A stretch of DNA of 64,000 nucleotides from Clostridiales bacterium (GCA_019422525.1 JAHZDE010000001.1:310001-374000); one strand, 5' to 3'. Positions 33,015 through 43,726 are shown, counted from the first letter of the stretch. Program-made: numbers and translations. Notes: generated by a model from the letters alone, not told the origin.

Positions 33015-33323
33015 ATGCAGGTGTACGCAATTATTATGGCAGTGGCCGCACTGGTATTTTTAGGTGTGGGGCTGCTGGTTTATAAAGGAAAACCACACCT
33101 TTTGTTTCAGGTGGGAAAACATGTGGACAAAGGGGTTTTTGGAAAAGCAGTAGGGCGTCCTATCTTGGTTTTGGCTGCCGTTTGTGTCCTCAGTGCGGCT
33201 GTCGCTTTGATTGGGGGAGAAAGTACCGCTTCCATATATGCCACAGTGAGCGTGTTTGTGGCAGGATTTTTGGCATGCTTTGTATGGATGGAAGTTATTA
33301 AAAAGCGTCACAAGGTAAAGTAA
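33015..33323 (+). CDS. Small membrane protein, possibly DUF3784-like
   Basis: 102 residues with three hydrophobic segments (AIIMAVAALVFLGVGLLVY, ILVLAAVCVLSAAVALI, ATVSVFVAGFLACFVWM). The GxGLLVYKGKPHLL and VGRPILVLA phrasing is vaguely like DUF3784; I am not certain. GAAGGATG lies before the ATG at 33015. Ends at a bidirectional terminator. Function unknown. Confidence 0.7.
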   Translation: MQVYAIIMAVAALVFLGVGLLVYKGKPHLLFQVGKHVDKGVFGKAVGRPILVLAAVCVLSAAVALIGGESTASIYATVSVFVAGFLACFVWMEVIKKRHKVK

Positions 33324-33338
33324 ACGGCAATCACAAGT

Positions 33339-33380
33339 AAAAAAGCGCAGAGCGGAAAATTCTCCCGTTCTGCGCTTTTT
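33339..33380. terminator. Bidirectional terminator
   Basis: AAAAAGCGCAGA-CGG / CCG-TCTGCGCTTTTT between convergent genes. Confidence 0.88.
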
Positions 33381-33397
33381 ATGATTTTATATGCTGG

Positions 33398-34174
33398 TTA
33401 TGCCAGTAACTGTTCAATATAATCCGCTACGCTGGTGACTGTTTTAGACACTGCTGCCAGTACTTCTTTTTCTGCAGAAACCGGAGCGGCTCCATGAAAG
33501 GCAGTGAGCATGGGCAAATCATTATTGCCATCGCCAATGGTATAGATTTCGTCTGGATTCCAGCCTTTTTTCTCTGCAAGCATCCGGATTCCCTGCCCTT
33601 TGTTAGCCTGGAAAGCAGTCGTGTCCACATAGTTTCGATTTACATGAGAGGCTGTGATGCCGGGATACCGCTTACTCATCATAGCAGCAAACCGGTGAGC
33701 TTCGGGAGAATCAGGGGAAACCGTGCTAATTTGAATGACACCGGTCAGGCTCCGCATTTCTTCCGGCTCCAACCGACCGAGATTGCAGACATACGGCCAA
33801 GCTTTATCCCAAAATGGATCTCCGGATTGATGAATATGGATCGCAATGCCTTCCCGGGTTGCTGCCAGATAGAGAGGCATGTCATCCAGCTCGGGAAAGG
33901 AGAGAATTTCGCGGGAAACTTCATCAGGCAAGGAGGCCGCCCAAAGAAGTTTTCCTTCCGGCTCGTGGATAGCGGCACCATTAACACAAACCAGAAAATC
34001 CACAGGAATATGATACTTCTTTAGTTCGGGAAGAATCATGTGGTACGGCCGTCCTGTCACAATTCCAAACTGGTTTCCGGCTTTTTGCCAGCGCTTTACA
34101 GCTGTAATGTTTTGTGGAATGAAATCTTCTCCCATATGGAAAGTTCCGTCAAAATCAGAAGCAAGGATTTTCAT
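33398..34174 (-). CDS. Cof-type HAD phosphatase
   Basis: 258-residue haloacid dehalogenase-superfamily phosphatase. Motif I ILASDFDGTF; motif II GIVTGRPYHM; the C2B cap in the middle; Lys in FQANKGQGIRML; motif IV YTIGDGNNDLPML. These are the Cof/YidA-type sugar-phosphate phosphatases; the substrate is not predictable. The start at 34174 begins directly at the conserved MKILASDFDGT; a GGAAAGGA lies about 11 bases upstream. Confidence 0.93.
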   Translation of the reverse strand: MKILASDFDGTFHMGEDFIPQNITAVKRWQKAGNQFGIVTGRPYHMILPELKKYHIPVDFLVCVNGAAIHEPEGKLLWAASLPDEVSREILSFPELDDMPLYLAATREGIAIHIHQSGDPFWDKAWPYVCNLGRLEPEEMRSLTGVIQISTVSPDSPEAHRFAAMMSKRYPGITASHVNRNYVDTTAFQANKGQGIRMLAEKKGWNPDEIYTIGDGNNDLPMLTAFHGAAPVSAEKEVLAAVSKTVTSVADYIEQLLA

Positions 34175-34290
34175 AACAGTGCCCATCCTTTCCGGTAGCG
34201 AAAACTGTGATTCATATGCATCAGTATAGCACCTTTTCCTGAAAAAAGCAAAAAGTATATGGGGAAGAAAGAAAACAAGGGGGAATCCCA

Positions 34291-34319
34291 TTGCAATTTA
34301 TACGGAAATGTGATAAAAT
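34291..34319 (+). promoter_or_regulatory. Promoter of the feo operon
   Basis: TTGCAA, 17-base spacer, TAAAAT. Confidence 0.75.
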
Positions 34320-34331
34320 ACCCCACGTAAG

Positions 34332-34350
34332 TTAGGTTAGGCTAACAAGT
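34332..34350 (+). promoter_or_regulatory. DtxR/IdeR-type iron box upstream of feoA
   Basis: TTAGGTTAGGCTAACAAGT. The left half and centre match the DtxR/IdeR consensus TTAGGTTAG-CTAACCTAA; the right outer half is degenerate. It lies 13 bases after the -10, over the start of transcription, so Fe2+-loaded repressor would block feoAB. Confidence 0.75.
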
Positions 34351-34394
34351 AAACGCTAAATCAATTACAGGAGAGGGAAAGGAAAGACCTGTTC

Positions 34395-34625
34395 ATGAAA
34401 TTGTGCGAAGGAATACCGGGAAAAACCTATCGGGTATTGGACATCCGTCTGGCGATGCAGATGGAACGCCGTTTGGAAGCCTTAGGCCTGACGCCTGGTG
34501 GGCATATTGAAATTATGAACAAAAAGCCTCATGGCGCAGTCATCGCCAAATTCCGCGGTTCACGGTTTGCCCTTGGTAAGAGCATGGCGGAAAAAATTCA
34601 TATTGAGGAGGAAACCGCCAAATGA
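34395..34625 (+). CDS. feoA: Ferrous iron transport protein A
   Basis: 76-residue SH3-like protein: MKLCEGIPGKTYRVLDIRLAMQMERRLEALGLTPGGHIEIMNKKPHGAVIAKFRGSRFALGKSMAEKI. The LEALGLTPG and GSRFALG motifs define FeoA. It binds FeoB in the cytoplasm. The stop overlaps the feoB start by four bases (ATGA). Confidence 0.96.
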   Translation: MKLCEGIPGKTYRVLDIRLAMQMERRLEALGLTPGGHIEIMNKKPHGAVIAKFRGSRFALGKSMAEKIHIEEETAK

Positions 34626-36706
34626 AAAACGAGAAAATAGCGCGTAAGACTGAAACGCCTGGGGAAATGAAAACCATTCGTGTGGGATTTATCGGTAATC
34701 CCAATTGTGGCAAAACCACATTGTTTAATGCGTATACCGGTGCAAATCTAAAGGTCGCCAACTGGCCCGGCGTTACAGTGGAAAAAGTGGAAGGCTCCAT
34801 GATTTTTCAGGGGACGCGGATTCAGCTGGTGGATTTGCCGGGCATTTACAGCCTGACTTCCTATACGATGGAAGAGAAGGTTTCCCGAGAATATATCCTC
34901 AGTGATGATGTGGATGTGATTGTGGACGTGGCCGACGCTTCGGCACTGGAGAGAAACCTGTATCTTACCTTACAGCTGATTGAATTGGGAAAGCCGGTAG
35001 TACTGGCGCTGAATATGATGGACATTGTGCAAAAGCGCGGAATGGAAATCGATATGCACCGTCTGCCGGAAATGCTGGGAATTCCTGTCATTGCTGTTAG
35101 CGCCCGGAAACGTCGGGGACTGGACGTATTGATGCATGCCGTACTCCATCACAGTAATAAACAGGAACGTACCCCTTTGATTCATCATCACAGCCGAAAA
35201 TCGAGACATCTTCATGACCATCATGACGAGTTTGCCATGGTGTACAGTGACGAAATTGAAGATAAAATCGACATTGTAAAGGCACAGCTGAAAGATAAGT
35301 ATCCAAATATGAACAATCACCGCTGGCATGCCATGAAGATTCTGGAAGGGGACCCGGTCATTCTGGAAAAGTACCCGGTTGACTTGCCCAAGGGAGTGGC
35401 AGATTCCTGCGGACAGGAAATCATCAATGAGAAATATGATTTTATCGAGGAAATTATTGAAGAAACGCTGGTAAATCGGGATACCAAGGCCGCCCGCACG
35501 GATCGGATAGACCATCTGCTGACGCATCGGTGGTGGGGATTTCCCATTTTTCTCGGAATCATGGCGCTGGTGTTCCTGCTGACCTTTACAGTGGGAGACT
35601 GGCTGAAAGGTTATATGAGCTTGCTGCTGGAATGGGTGTCGGAATTCCTGCGCAATGGGATGGAGGCCGCTTCAATCAATGAAATGTTGATTTCATTGGT
35701 GGTGGATGGCATTGTATCCGGTGTAGGCGGAATTTTAACCTTCCTGCCCAACATTATCATTCTGTTTTTGGCGCTTGCTTTTTTGGAAGACAGCGGATAT
35801 ATGTCCCGGGCAGCCTATGTTATGGACGGTATTATGAGCCGTCTGGGGCTTTCCGGAAGAGCGTTTATCCCTATGATTTTGGGCTTTGGCTGTACGGTCC
35901 CCGCTATTATGGCGTCCCGTGCGCTGGAGGACAAGCGTGACCGGATGAAGACGATGCTGGTAACACCGTTTATGTCGTGCAGTGCCCGGTTACCCATTTA
36001 TGTACTGTTCTCAGAAATGTTCTTCCCGGAGAATGCCATGATTGTGGCTTACTCCATGTATGTATTGGGGTTGCTGGTAGCCATTCTGGTGGCATTTGTC
36101 ATCCATTTGATTGATAAGAAAAACTCCGCCTATACGCTGCTGATTGAACTGCCTGAATATAAGGCGCCCAGCGGACGGACAGTATTTATTTATGTGTGGG
36201 AAAAGGTGAAGGATTATCTCACCAAGGCCGGTACCACTATTTTTATCGCGTCCATTATCATGTGGTGTATTTTGAATTTCGGTCCCACCGGCTATGTGAC
36301 GGATATTGCGGATAGCTTTGGCTCCATGCTCGGTAAATGGATTGTGCCGGTGTTCCAGCCCATCGGTTTGGGCTACTGGCAGATTGTGGTGGCGCTGATT
36401 GCCGGTATCTCCGCTAAAGAAGTGGTGGTATCCAGCTGTTCCGTATTGTTTGGGGTTAGCAATATTACCACCACCACAGGAATGGCTAATCTGGCGGCAC
36501 TGTTAGGCGGCATTGGTTTTGGCGCCTTGAATGCATATGCTTTGATGACCTTCAGCTTGCTGTATATTCCCTGTGTGGCTACACTGGCCACTATTCACCG
36601 TGAGTCCGGCAGCTGGAAGTGGACAGGGATGGCCGCTTTGTTCCAGCTGGTGCTGGCATGGTGTGTTACGTTCCTGGTATATCAGATTGGAGGGCTGTTT
36701 GTCTAA
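34622..36706 (+). CDS. feoB: Ferrous iron transporter B
   Basis: 694-residue Fe2+ permease with an N-terminal G domain. G1 GFIGNPNCGKTTLFNAYTG, G2 WPGVTVE, G3 LVDLPGIYSL, G4 ALNMMDI, G5 VSARKRRGLD; then a GDI-like helical domain and about eight to ten membrane spans with two Gate motifs (SRAAYVMDGIM...GFGCTVPAIMASRAL and SAKEVVVSS). A His-rich insert (IHHHSRKSRHLHDHHDEF, about residues 188-205) lies between the G domain and the helical part. It sits between feoA and a small Cys-rich protein, as in many Firmicutes feo operons. Regulation by the DtxR-type box is likely. Confidence 0.97.
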   Translation: MKNEKIARKTETPGEMKTIRVGFIGNPNCGKTTLFNAYTGANLKVANWPGVTVEKVEGSMIFQGTRIQLVDLPGIYSLTSYTMEEKVSREYILSDDVDVIVDVADASALERNLYLTLQLIELGKPVVLALNMMDIVQKRGMEIDMHRLPEMLGIPVIAVSARKRRGLDVLMHAVLHHSNKQERTPLIHHHSRKSRHLHDHHDEFAMVYSDEIEDKIDIVKAQLKDKYPNMNNHRWHAMKILEGDPVILEKYPVDLPKGVADSCGQEIINEKYDFIEEIIEETLVNRDTKAARTDRIDHLLTHRWWGFPIFLGIMALVFLLTFTVGDWLKGYMSLLLEWVSEFLRNGMEAASINEMLISLVVDGIVSGVGGILTFLPNIIILFLALAFLEDSGYMSRAAYVMDGIMSRLGLSGRAFIPMILGFGCTVPAIMASRALEDKRDRMKTMLVTPFMSCSARLPIYVLFSEMFFPENAMIVAYSMYVLGLLVAILVAFVIHLIDKKNSAYTLLIELPEYKAPSGRTVFIYVWEKVKDYLTKAGTTIFIASIIMWCILNFGPTGYVTDIADSFGSMLGKWIVPVFQPIGLGYWQIVVALIAGISAKEVVVSSCSVLFGVSNITTTTGMANLAALLGGIGFGALNAYALMTFSLLYIPCVATLATIHRESGSWKWTGMAALFQLVLAWCVTFLVYQIGGLFV

Positions 36707-36846
36707 TGGAATGGCTGATACTGGGGATCATTGTGTTGTGGGCAGTTGCGGCGGTTCTATGGATGCGTCGTCGGAAAAAGGAAGGAAAGTCCTGCTGCGG
36801 CGGATGCTCGGGCTGTTCTGGCTGCCAACATAAAAAGGATTTCTAA
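36706..36846 (+). CDS. FeoB-associated Cys-rich membrane protein
   Basis: 46 residues starting in the feoB stop codon (TAATG). One N-terminal membrane span (LILGIIVLWAVAAVLWM), a basic stretch RRRKKEGK, then a Cys cluster SCCGGCSGCSGCQ. This is the short Cys-rich protein regularly encoded after feoB in Firmicutes, proposed to help Fe2+ handling in the place of FeoC. Ends at a strong terminator. Confidence 0.9.
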   Translation: MEWLILGIIVLWAVAAVLWMRRRKKEGKSCCGGCSGCSGCQHKKDF

Positions 36847-36848
36847 TG

Positions 36849-36877
36849 AGAGCTGGCCTTCGGGCCAGCTCTTTTTT
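36849..36877 (+). terminator. Terminator of the feo operon
   Basis: Ten-base stem AGAGCTGGCC / GGCCAGCTCT with a TTCG loop and T run. Confidence 0.93.
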
Positions 36878-36937
36878 GTAGAGATAGAATCATTGTGCTC
36901 TATAACAGGGGAAAACGGACAAACGACTTTTTGTGCA

Positions 36938-36966
36938 TTGACGCTTACAAAATAAATTTGTATAAT
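36938..36966 (+). promoter_or_regulatory. Promoter of the deoD-cdd-pdp operon
   Basis: TTGACG, 17-base spacer, TATAAT. Confidence 0.75.
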
Positions 36967-37037
36967 AAATTTGCATAGATTTTTTTTGATAACAGGGAGG
37001 TTCTTCTCTGCTATGAATAAAAAGGAGGTCGTTTTTG

Positions 37038-38179
<1,142 letters not shown>

Positions 38180-38189
38180 GGGATGCCGG

Positions 38190-39545
38190 ATGCATATGTA
38201 CGATATTCTCAACCAGAAACGTCTGGGGAAAGCACTTACCCGGGAGGAAATCGAGTTTTTTGTCCGGAGCTGTACGAATGGGGAAATTCCCGATTATCAG
38301 ACCGCTGCTCTGCTGATGGCCATTTGTATTCAGGGGATGGATGACCGGGAAACAGCGGAACTTACTTTGGCAATGGCACATTCCGGCGAAATGGCGGACC
38401 TGTCTGCAATTCCTGGAAGAAAAGCCGATAAACACAGTACCGGAGGCGTGGGGGATAAGACAACCTTGATTACAGCCCCTCTCGCAGCTGCTTGCGGCGT
38501 AATCGTTGCCAAAATGAGCGGTCGGGGATTGGGTCATACCGGCGGAACCATTGATAAATTGGAGTCGATTCCCGGATTTACAACGCAGCTTTCACCGGAA
38601 CGCTTTGCCCAAATCGCAGGAGAAATAGGAGTGTGTATTGTCAGCCAGAGCGGAAACTTGGCGCCGGCTGACAAAAAACTTTATGCTTTGCGGGATGTGA
38701 CGGCTACGGTGGAGAGTATTCCGCTGATTGCCTCCAGTATTATGAGTAAAAAATTGGCGGGAGGAAGCGACTGTATTGTCCTGGACGTAAAGGTGGGCAG
38801 CGGTGCTTTTATGAAAACCGTGGAAGATGCGAAAAAGCTTGCCAGAGCTATGGTCTCGATTGGGAGCCATGCAGGGAGAAGAACAGCCGCTTTGATTACA
38901 GACATGGATTCCCCATTGGGAATGACGGTAGGAAATGCACTGGAAGTGGAAGAAGCCTGCCAAGTACTGCTGGGGCAGGGACCGGAAGACTTAACAAAAC
39001 TGTCGGTAGAACTGGCTGCTATGATGGCATGGTTGGGAGAAAAAGCGCCGGACTTGCCTTCTGCCCGCAGGCTCGCGGAGGAAAAACTGGCCAATGGCTG
39101 CGCGGCGGAAAAATTCCGTCAGATGGTAAAGGCCCAGGGAGGAGACCCGGAAATATTGGAACATCCCGAAAGACTGCCAAAGGCAAAATATTCTCAAAAC
39201 GTACTGTCCCCTGCCAATGGATGGATTGCGGCTATGAATACCCAGGGCATAGGAAGAAGTTCTGTCCTTTTAGGCGCTGGAAGAGAAACGGAGGAAAGCA
39301 AACTTAGCCCCGGAGCCGGTATTCGTTTCCTGAGAAAAACAGGAGATTGGGTGGAAAAAGGGGAAACTTTGGCCATTGTGTATAGTGATGATCGTCAATC
39401 TCTGACAGAAGGTGCGGAGAGATTGGTAAAATCGCTGACAATTACAGGAAAATCGCCTGAAAAACACCCGCTGGTTTATAGTATTATCACGAAAAACAAT
39501 GAATGTGTGGACAACTCTCAAGTGAATTGTGCAGCAATATTATGA
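38190..39545 (+). CDS. pdp: Pyrimidine-nucleoside phosphorylase
   Basis: 451-residue enzyme cleaving uridine/thymidine with phosphate. GlycosylTase family 3 signature: MYDILNQKRLGKALTREEI, ALLMAICIQGMDDRET, DKHSTGGVGDKTTLITAPLAAACG, KMSGRGLGHTGGTIDKLESIPGF, LYALRDVTATVESIPLIASSIMSKKLAGG and the C-terminal domain with AGIRFLRKTGDWVEKGETLA. The start is either 38190 or two codons later; a GAGGGA lies seven bases before 38190. Near full family length (about 433-440). It closes the operon. Confidence 0.94.
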   Translation: MHMYDILNQKRLGKALTREEIEFFVRSCTNGEIPDYQTAALLMAICIQGMDDRETAELTLAMAHSGEMADLSAIPGRKADKHSTGGVGDKTTLITAPLAAACGVIVAKMSGRGLGHTGGTIDKLESIPGFTTQLSPERFAQIAGEIGVCIVSQSGNLAPADKKLYALRDVTATVESIPLIASSIMSKKLAGGSDCIVLDVKVGSGAFMKTVEDAKKLARAMVSIGSHAGRRTAALITDMDSPLGMTVGNALEVEEACQVLLGQGPEDLTKLSVELAAMMAWLGEKAPDLPSARRLAEEKLANGCAAEKFRQMVKAQGGDPEILEHPERLPKAKYSQNVLSPANGWIAAMNTQGIGRSSVLLGAGRETEESKLSPGAGIRFLRKTGDWVEKGETLAIVYSDDRQSLTEGAERLVKSLTITGKSPEKHPLVYSIITKNNECVDNSQVNCAAIL

Positions 39546-39586
39546 GAGTTTGTAAAACCCTTGTATTGAAATTGTGAACAATTTTC

Positions 39587-39616
39587 TTGACACGAGGGTA
39601 GTAAAAGTAATACAAT
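39587..39616 (+). promoter_or_regulatory. Promoter of rny
   Basis: TTGACA, 18-base spacer, TACAAT. The leader of about 100 bases has no clear hairpin. Confidence 0.6.
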
Positions 39617-39726
39617 TAGTAGTGAAATGCATGAAGCTTTCATTGTCGGGCGTGACGCACCCGTTTACGTAAGCGAATGATTTTATTGATTTGATTATTA
39701 TTTTAAAAGGAGGCATGGTACCGGAT

Positions 39727-41286
39727 ATGAACGTACCTGTATGGGTGTGTATTCTCATCGCGGTCCTCGCCGCAGCGGTAGTAGGCGTTGTGGCCTTTCT
39801 GGCCGGTGTTGCTCATCGGAAAAAACAGGCAGAAGCAGCCATTGGTTCTGCGGAACAGGAAGCCAAAAGGATCGTTAGTGATGCGATAAAAACATCGGAA
39901 GCTAAGAAAAAAGAGACAATTTTGGAAGGCAAAGACGAAATTCACCGTCTGCGCAATGAATCCGAAAAAGAGCTCAATGACCGCCGGAAGGAAATTCAGC
40001 GGCAGGAGCGCCGGATTCAGCAAAAAGAAGAAACACTGGATAGAAAATTGGAAAGCCTGGAAGCTAAAGAAGAAGCAGTTGCCAAGAAACACAAAAAAGC
40101 AGAAGAACGTCTGCAGGAAGCAGAAGCCGTGAAAAAAAGCCAGTTTGAAGTTTTGGAGAGAATTTCCGGCTTTACGATGGAGCAGGCAAAAGATTATTTG
40201 CTGAAGAATTTGGAAAATGAACTGATTCACGAAAAGGCTGTCAAAGTCATGGAGATTGAGCAGCAGACCCGCGAAGAATCGGAAAAAAGCGCCAGAGAGA
40301 TCATTGCTCTTGCTATCCAGCGCTGTGCTGCTGACCATGTGGCTGAGGCAGCTATTTCTGTGGTTCCGCTGCCTAACGACGAGATGAAGGGCCGGATTAT
40401 CGGACGGGAAGGCCGGAATATCCGGGCCATTGAAACTATGACCGGTGTGGATTTGATTATTGATGATACACCCGAAGCGATTACCCTTTCCTGCTTTGAG
40501 CCGGTTCGCCGTGAGGTGGCCCGAATTGCTTTGGAGCGCCTGATTTCTGATGGACGAATTCATCCTGCCCGCATTGAGGAAATGGTGGAAAAAGCTCGCC
40601 GTGAGGTGGAGCAGACCATCAAGCAGGAAGGCGAACGTGCAGTCATTGAAGCAGGTGTTAACGGGATTCATCCCGAATTGGTCAAGCTGCTGGGACGGCT
40701 GCGTTACCGTACCAGTTATGGCCAGAATGTTTTGAACCACTCTTTGGAAGTTGCTTATTTGTCCGGCCTGATGGCCTCCGAGTTGGGTTTGGATCCAACT
40801 TTGGCCCGCCGTGCCGGTTTGCTGCATGATATCGGCAAGGCTTTGGATCATGAAATCGAGGGCTCTCATGTGGATATCGGCGTTGATGCAGCGCGGAAGT
40901 ATAAAGAGAGTGAAGCCGTTATTCACGCTATTCATGCCCATCATGGCGATGTGGAGCCTAAGACGGTAATTGCCTGTATTGTACAGGCAGCCGATGCGAT
41001 TTCCGCAGCCCGTCCTGGCGCCCGGCGTGAAAATCTGGAAAACTACATCAAGCGTCTGGAGAAGCTGGAAGAAGTGGCTTCCTCCTTCGAGGGTGTGGAC
41101 CGCTGCTATGCCATTCAGGCAGGCCGTGAAGTGCGCGTCATTGTCAAGCCCGAAGTTATCAGCGACGACAAAATGGTGCTGCTGGCTCGGGATATCTGCA
41201 AGAAGATTGAGAGTGACTTGGAATATCCGGGTCAAATCAAGGTCAACCTTATCCGCGAAAGCCGCGCAATCGAATACGCAAAATAA
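39727..41286 (+). CDS. rny: Ribonuclease Y
   Basis: 519-residue membrane-tethered endoribonuclease that starts mRNA decay. N-terminal span ([25 protein letters not shown]), a long charged coiled coil (about 35-200), KH domain ([33 protein letters not shown]) and HD domain ([41 protein letters not shown]). The start at 39727 places the span at the very N-terminus as in the family; an ATG four codons earlier is too close to AAAGGAGG. A terminator follows. Confidence 0.96.
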   Translation: MNVPVWVCILIAVLAAAVVGVVAFLAGVAHRKKQAEAAIGSAEQEAKRIVSDAIKTSEAKKKETILEGKDEIHRLRNESEKELNDRRKEIQRQERRIQQKEETLDRKLESLEAKEEAVAKKHKKAEERLQEAEAVKKSQFEVLERISGFTMEQAKDYLLKNLENELIHEKAVKVMEIEQQTREESEKSAREIIALAIQRCAADHVAEAAISVVPLPNDEMKGRIIGREGRNIRAIETMTGVDLIIDDTPEAITLSCFEPVRREVARIALERLISDGRIHPARIEEMVEKARREVEQTIKQEGERAVIEAGVNGIHPELVKLLGRLRYRTSYGQNVLNHSLEVAYLSGLMASELGLDPTLARRAGLLHDIGKALDHEIEGSHVDIGVDAARKYKESEAVIHAIHAHHGDVEPKTVIACIVQAADAISAARPGARRENLENYIKRLEKLEEVASSFEGVDRCYAIQAGREVRVIVKPEVISDDKMVLLARDICKKIESDLEYPGQIKVNLIRESRAIEYAK

Positions 41287-41295
41287 AATATCCAG

Positions 41296-41324
41296 AGGGC
41301 CGGGAGTTTCCCCGGCCCTTTTTC
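41296..41324 (+). terminator. Terminator of rny
   Basis: AGGGCCGGG / CCCGGCCCT perfect arms with TTTTT. Confidence 0.88.
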
Positions 41325-41526
41325 TGTTTTTTACCGGTTTTTAAAGGTCACAAAGTGTACTTTTTCTGTAATTTTTCATTTTACTATGTAGAATTTACTT
41401 TATTTTTACGGTATCGTGCATGATGATTTGATAAATGCCTGATACAATAAGCCATAGGATTTCATAAACTTTATGATGAAACCGATATCATAGGAGATAT
41501 CCCCATTGATTCTGTAGGAAGGAAAG

Positions 41527-43680
41527 ATGAAGATGCAGAAAAATCGAACCCGTTGGGGCAAAAAAGTGCTTTGTGCGGCAATGGCCGGTATAATGGCTCT
41601 CGGAATAGGTTCACAACTCCCTGTATATGCACAGGAAGACCCTATTGCACCACATGCAGCAGATTACGGTTATTATGTAGATACTTATAAGAACAATGAC
41701 ATTGAAGGGATAAAGGATACACTGGAAAACCCTGCTAACGGAGTCTTATCCCAGATGCTGAACTATTTTACTCCTGGTACTGAGTGGAATAACGGTACAA
41801 TTTTGGATAGAGATATGCACGTTCAGAATATCACGGAAACCGCCAATATTCGGAACAATGCCTCTGAAGCTCAGCAGGTAAAGGCTTTTTATGATGATGT
41901 TCGAGAAAAAAATTACAGCATGATTTCCGGCTTGGGAGAGTATGCGGATGAATTTATCAAAGGCGTAAACGCCCAGAGCTACGTTATGCGGGAATCGGAT
42001 TACAACGCTGCTAAGGCCGCTGGAAAGACCGAAGCTGATTTTGGGGATAACACAGATGTATGGAGCCTCACTGTCCCCGAAGATGCTTCCACCAATAAAT
42101 ATATGGATGTTCACAATGATGCACAGTGGGCAGATCCCAATGGCGTGTATGGAGGAATCGTAAATCTGGTGTCTACCCTGCGCGGCGGTGCAGCCAGTAC
42201 CTCTCCAGCTAAGAAATACTATAAGTACATGCGTCCCTATCGCTGGTCCCGGTTTGACACAACACTTCCGGAAGTGACAATTCTCGACTGCCTAAAGCCT
42301 ATGGAAAATTCCGATCCCAGCAATGACGGCGGATATCCCAGTGGTCATACCAATGCCGCATATTTGGCTGCTATTGCTATGGCTTATTCTGTACCGGAGC
42401 AGTATCCTGAATTGATGCTTCGCGCCAGCGAACTGGGCTACGATAGAGTTGTGGCAGGTATGCATTCTTGTCTGGATGTAATTGGCGGCAGAATGACCGC
42501 TACTGCTATTGCTGCCTCTAATCTGTATGACCCTGATAAAGCGGACGCCAAGACACAAGGACTTGCCGCTGGCAGACTTCTGGTTGGGAACGACAGCACG
42601 GTGGAAGAAAAGTCCGATTATGAAAGCTATCAGCAGGATAAGGCCACCTATCTGTATCGGATGACTTATAACCTGAAGAAGGACAACTCCGATACCACGA
42701 AACCTATGGTGGTTCCCAAGGGCGCGGAAGTCCTTTTGGAGAGCAGATACCCCTATCTGAACGCTGACGAGATTCGATATGTCCTGTATACTACGGGAAT
42801 CTCCTCCGGCTATTCCGTTCTGGATGATGCAGAAGGCTGGGGCAGACTAAATTTGTTTGAGGCTTCCAACGGATATGGTGCGTTTGTGACCGATGTAACG
42901 GTAAACATGGATGCATCCAAAGGCGGCCTGAACGCAGCTGATAACTGGAAGAACGATATTTCCGGCGACGGCGCTCTGGTAAAGCAGGGAACCGGTATGC
43001 TGGTCCTCTCTGGCAACAATACCTACGCAGGCGGCACGACTGTGGAAGGCGGCACTATCCGCGCTGACTATGGTACTGCTTTTGGCACCGGTGATGTGAT
43101 TAACAATAGCACCATTGTGGAGAATACCGATGACGCAATGACCATTGGCGGCGACTATACCCAGGGGGATGATGCTACTCTCGAAATGACCATCTCCAGC
43201 GCAGACGATGTGCTGCACATTGCAGGTGACGCTTCCTTCGGCGGAAAGCTGGTTCTGAATCTGGAAAACTATCAGCCCGAAAAGAATTTGGATATTATTA
43301 CATGCGCTGATGTGGTTTCCAAATTTGATGAAATTGAATGTAATGCTCCCGCAGATTTTGAAGGAAAGATTACGTATACCAAGAACGGTGTGAGCATCAG
43401 TTTTGACGACGAGTCTGAAACTCCTGACAGCGGTACTTCCGATACCAGCACTCCTGATAGTAGTGTTCCCGACAGCAGCGCCCCGAATACCAGTACTCCT
43501 GATACCGGCGTTTCCGACAGCAGCAAGCCCGAAGGCACTGTGTCCGACGACCATCAGGGAAGTCTCCCACAGACCGGCGACACGACTGGATATCTTCCTG
43601 TTGTAGCGGTTTTGGTTCTTTCTCTGGGAGGTTGCATAGTGGCGCTGTACCGTAAAAATCGCCTGAAAAAATCTCTCTAA
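41527..43680 (+). CDS. Cell-wall-anchored PAP2 phosphatase with autotransporter-type beta-strand repeat
   Basis: 717 residues. Signal peptide (basic, then VLCAAMAGIMALGIGSQLPVYAQE, cleavage near AYA/Q-type site at about residue 36). Residues about 200-330 hold the PAP2/class A acid phosphatase motifs: KYYKYMRPYRWSR (K-x6-R-P), GGYPSGHTNAAYLAA (PSGH) and YDRVVAGMHSCLDVIGGR (S/D-R-x5-H-x3-D). Residues about 480-560 contain GALVKQGTGMLVLSGNNTYAGGTTVEGGTIRAD, the autotransporter-associated beta-strand repeat. A Ser/Thr/Pro/Asp-rich spacer follows, then LPQTGD, a hydrophobic span and basic KNRLKKSL: a sortase anchor. Predicted role: phosphate release from organic phosphates at the cell surface. 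Start 41527, or ATG two codons later. Confidence 0.92.
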   Translation: MKMQKNRTRWGKKVLCAAMAGIMALGIGSQLPVYAQEDPIAPHAADYGYYVDTYKNNDIEGIKDTLENPANGVLSQMLNYFTPGTEWNNGTILDRDMHVQNITETANIRNNASEAQQVKAFYDDVREKNYSMISGLGEYADEFIKGVNAQSYVMRESDYNAAKAAGKTEADFGDNTDVWSLTVPEDASTNKYMDVHNDAQWADPNGVYGGIVNLVSTLRGGAASTSPAKKYYKYMRPYRWSRFDTTLPEVTILDCLKPMENSDPSNDGGYPSGHTNAAYLAAIAMAYSVPEQYPELMLRASELGYDRVVAGMHSCLDVIGGRMTATAIAASNLYDPDKADAKTQGLAAGRLLVGNDSTVEEKSDYESYQQDKATYLYRMTYNLKKDNSDTTKPMVVPKGAEVLLESRYPYLNADEIRYVLYTTGISSGYSVLDDAEGWGRLNLFEASNGYGAFVTDVTVNMDASKGGLNAADNWKNDISGDGALVKQGTGMLVLSGNNTYAGGTTVEGGTIRADYGTAFGTGDVINNSTIVENTDDAMTIGGDYTQGDDATLEMTISSADDVLHIAGDASFGGKLVLNLENYQPEKNLDIITCADVVSKFDEIECNAPADFEGKITYTKNGVSISFDDESETPDSGTSDTSTPDSSVPDSSAPNTSTPDTGVSDSSKPEGTVSDDHQGSLPQTGDTTGYLPVVAVLVLSLGGCIVALYRKNRLKKSL

Positions 43681-43697
43681 GTAATTTCTGAAAAAAC

Positions 43698-43726
43698 AAA
43701 AGCCGTCTCTCAGGAGGCGGCTTTTT
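43698..43726 (+). terminator. Terminator of the surface phosphatase gene
   Basis: AAAAGCCGTCTC / GAGGCGGCTTTT with one G-T pair and T run. Confidence 0.82.

Noticed and set aside
39703..41235. Minus-strand frame of about 510 codons opposite rny
   Set aside because: Shadow of RNase Y; no recognisable domain and no ribosome site.
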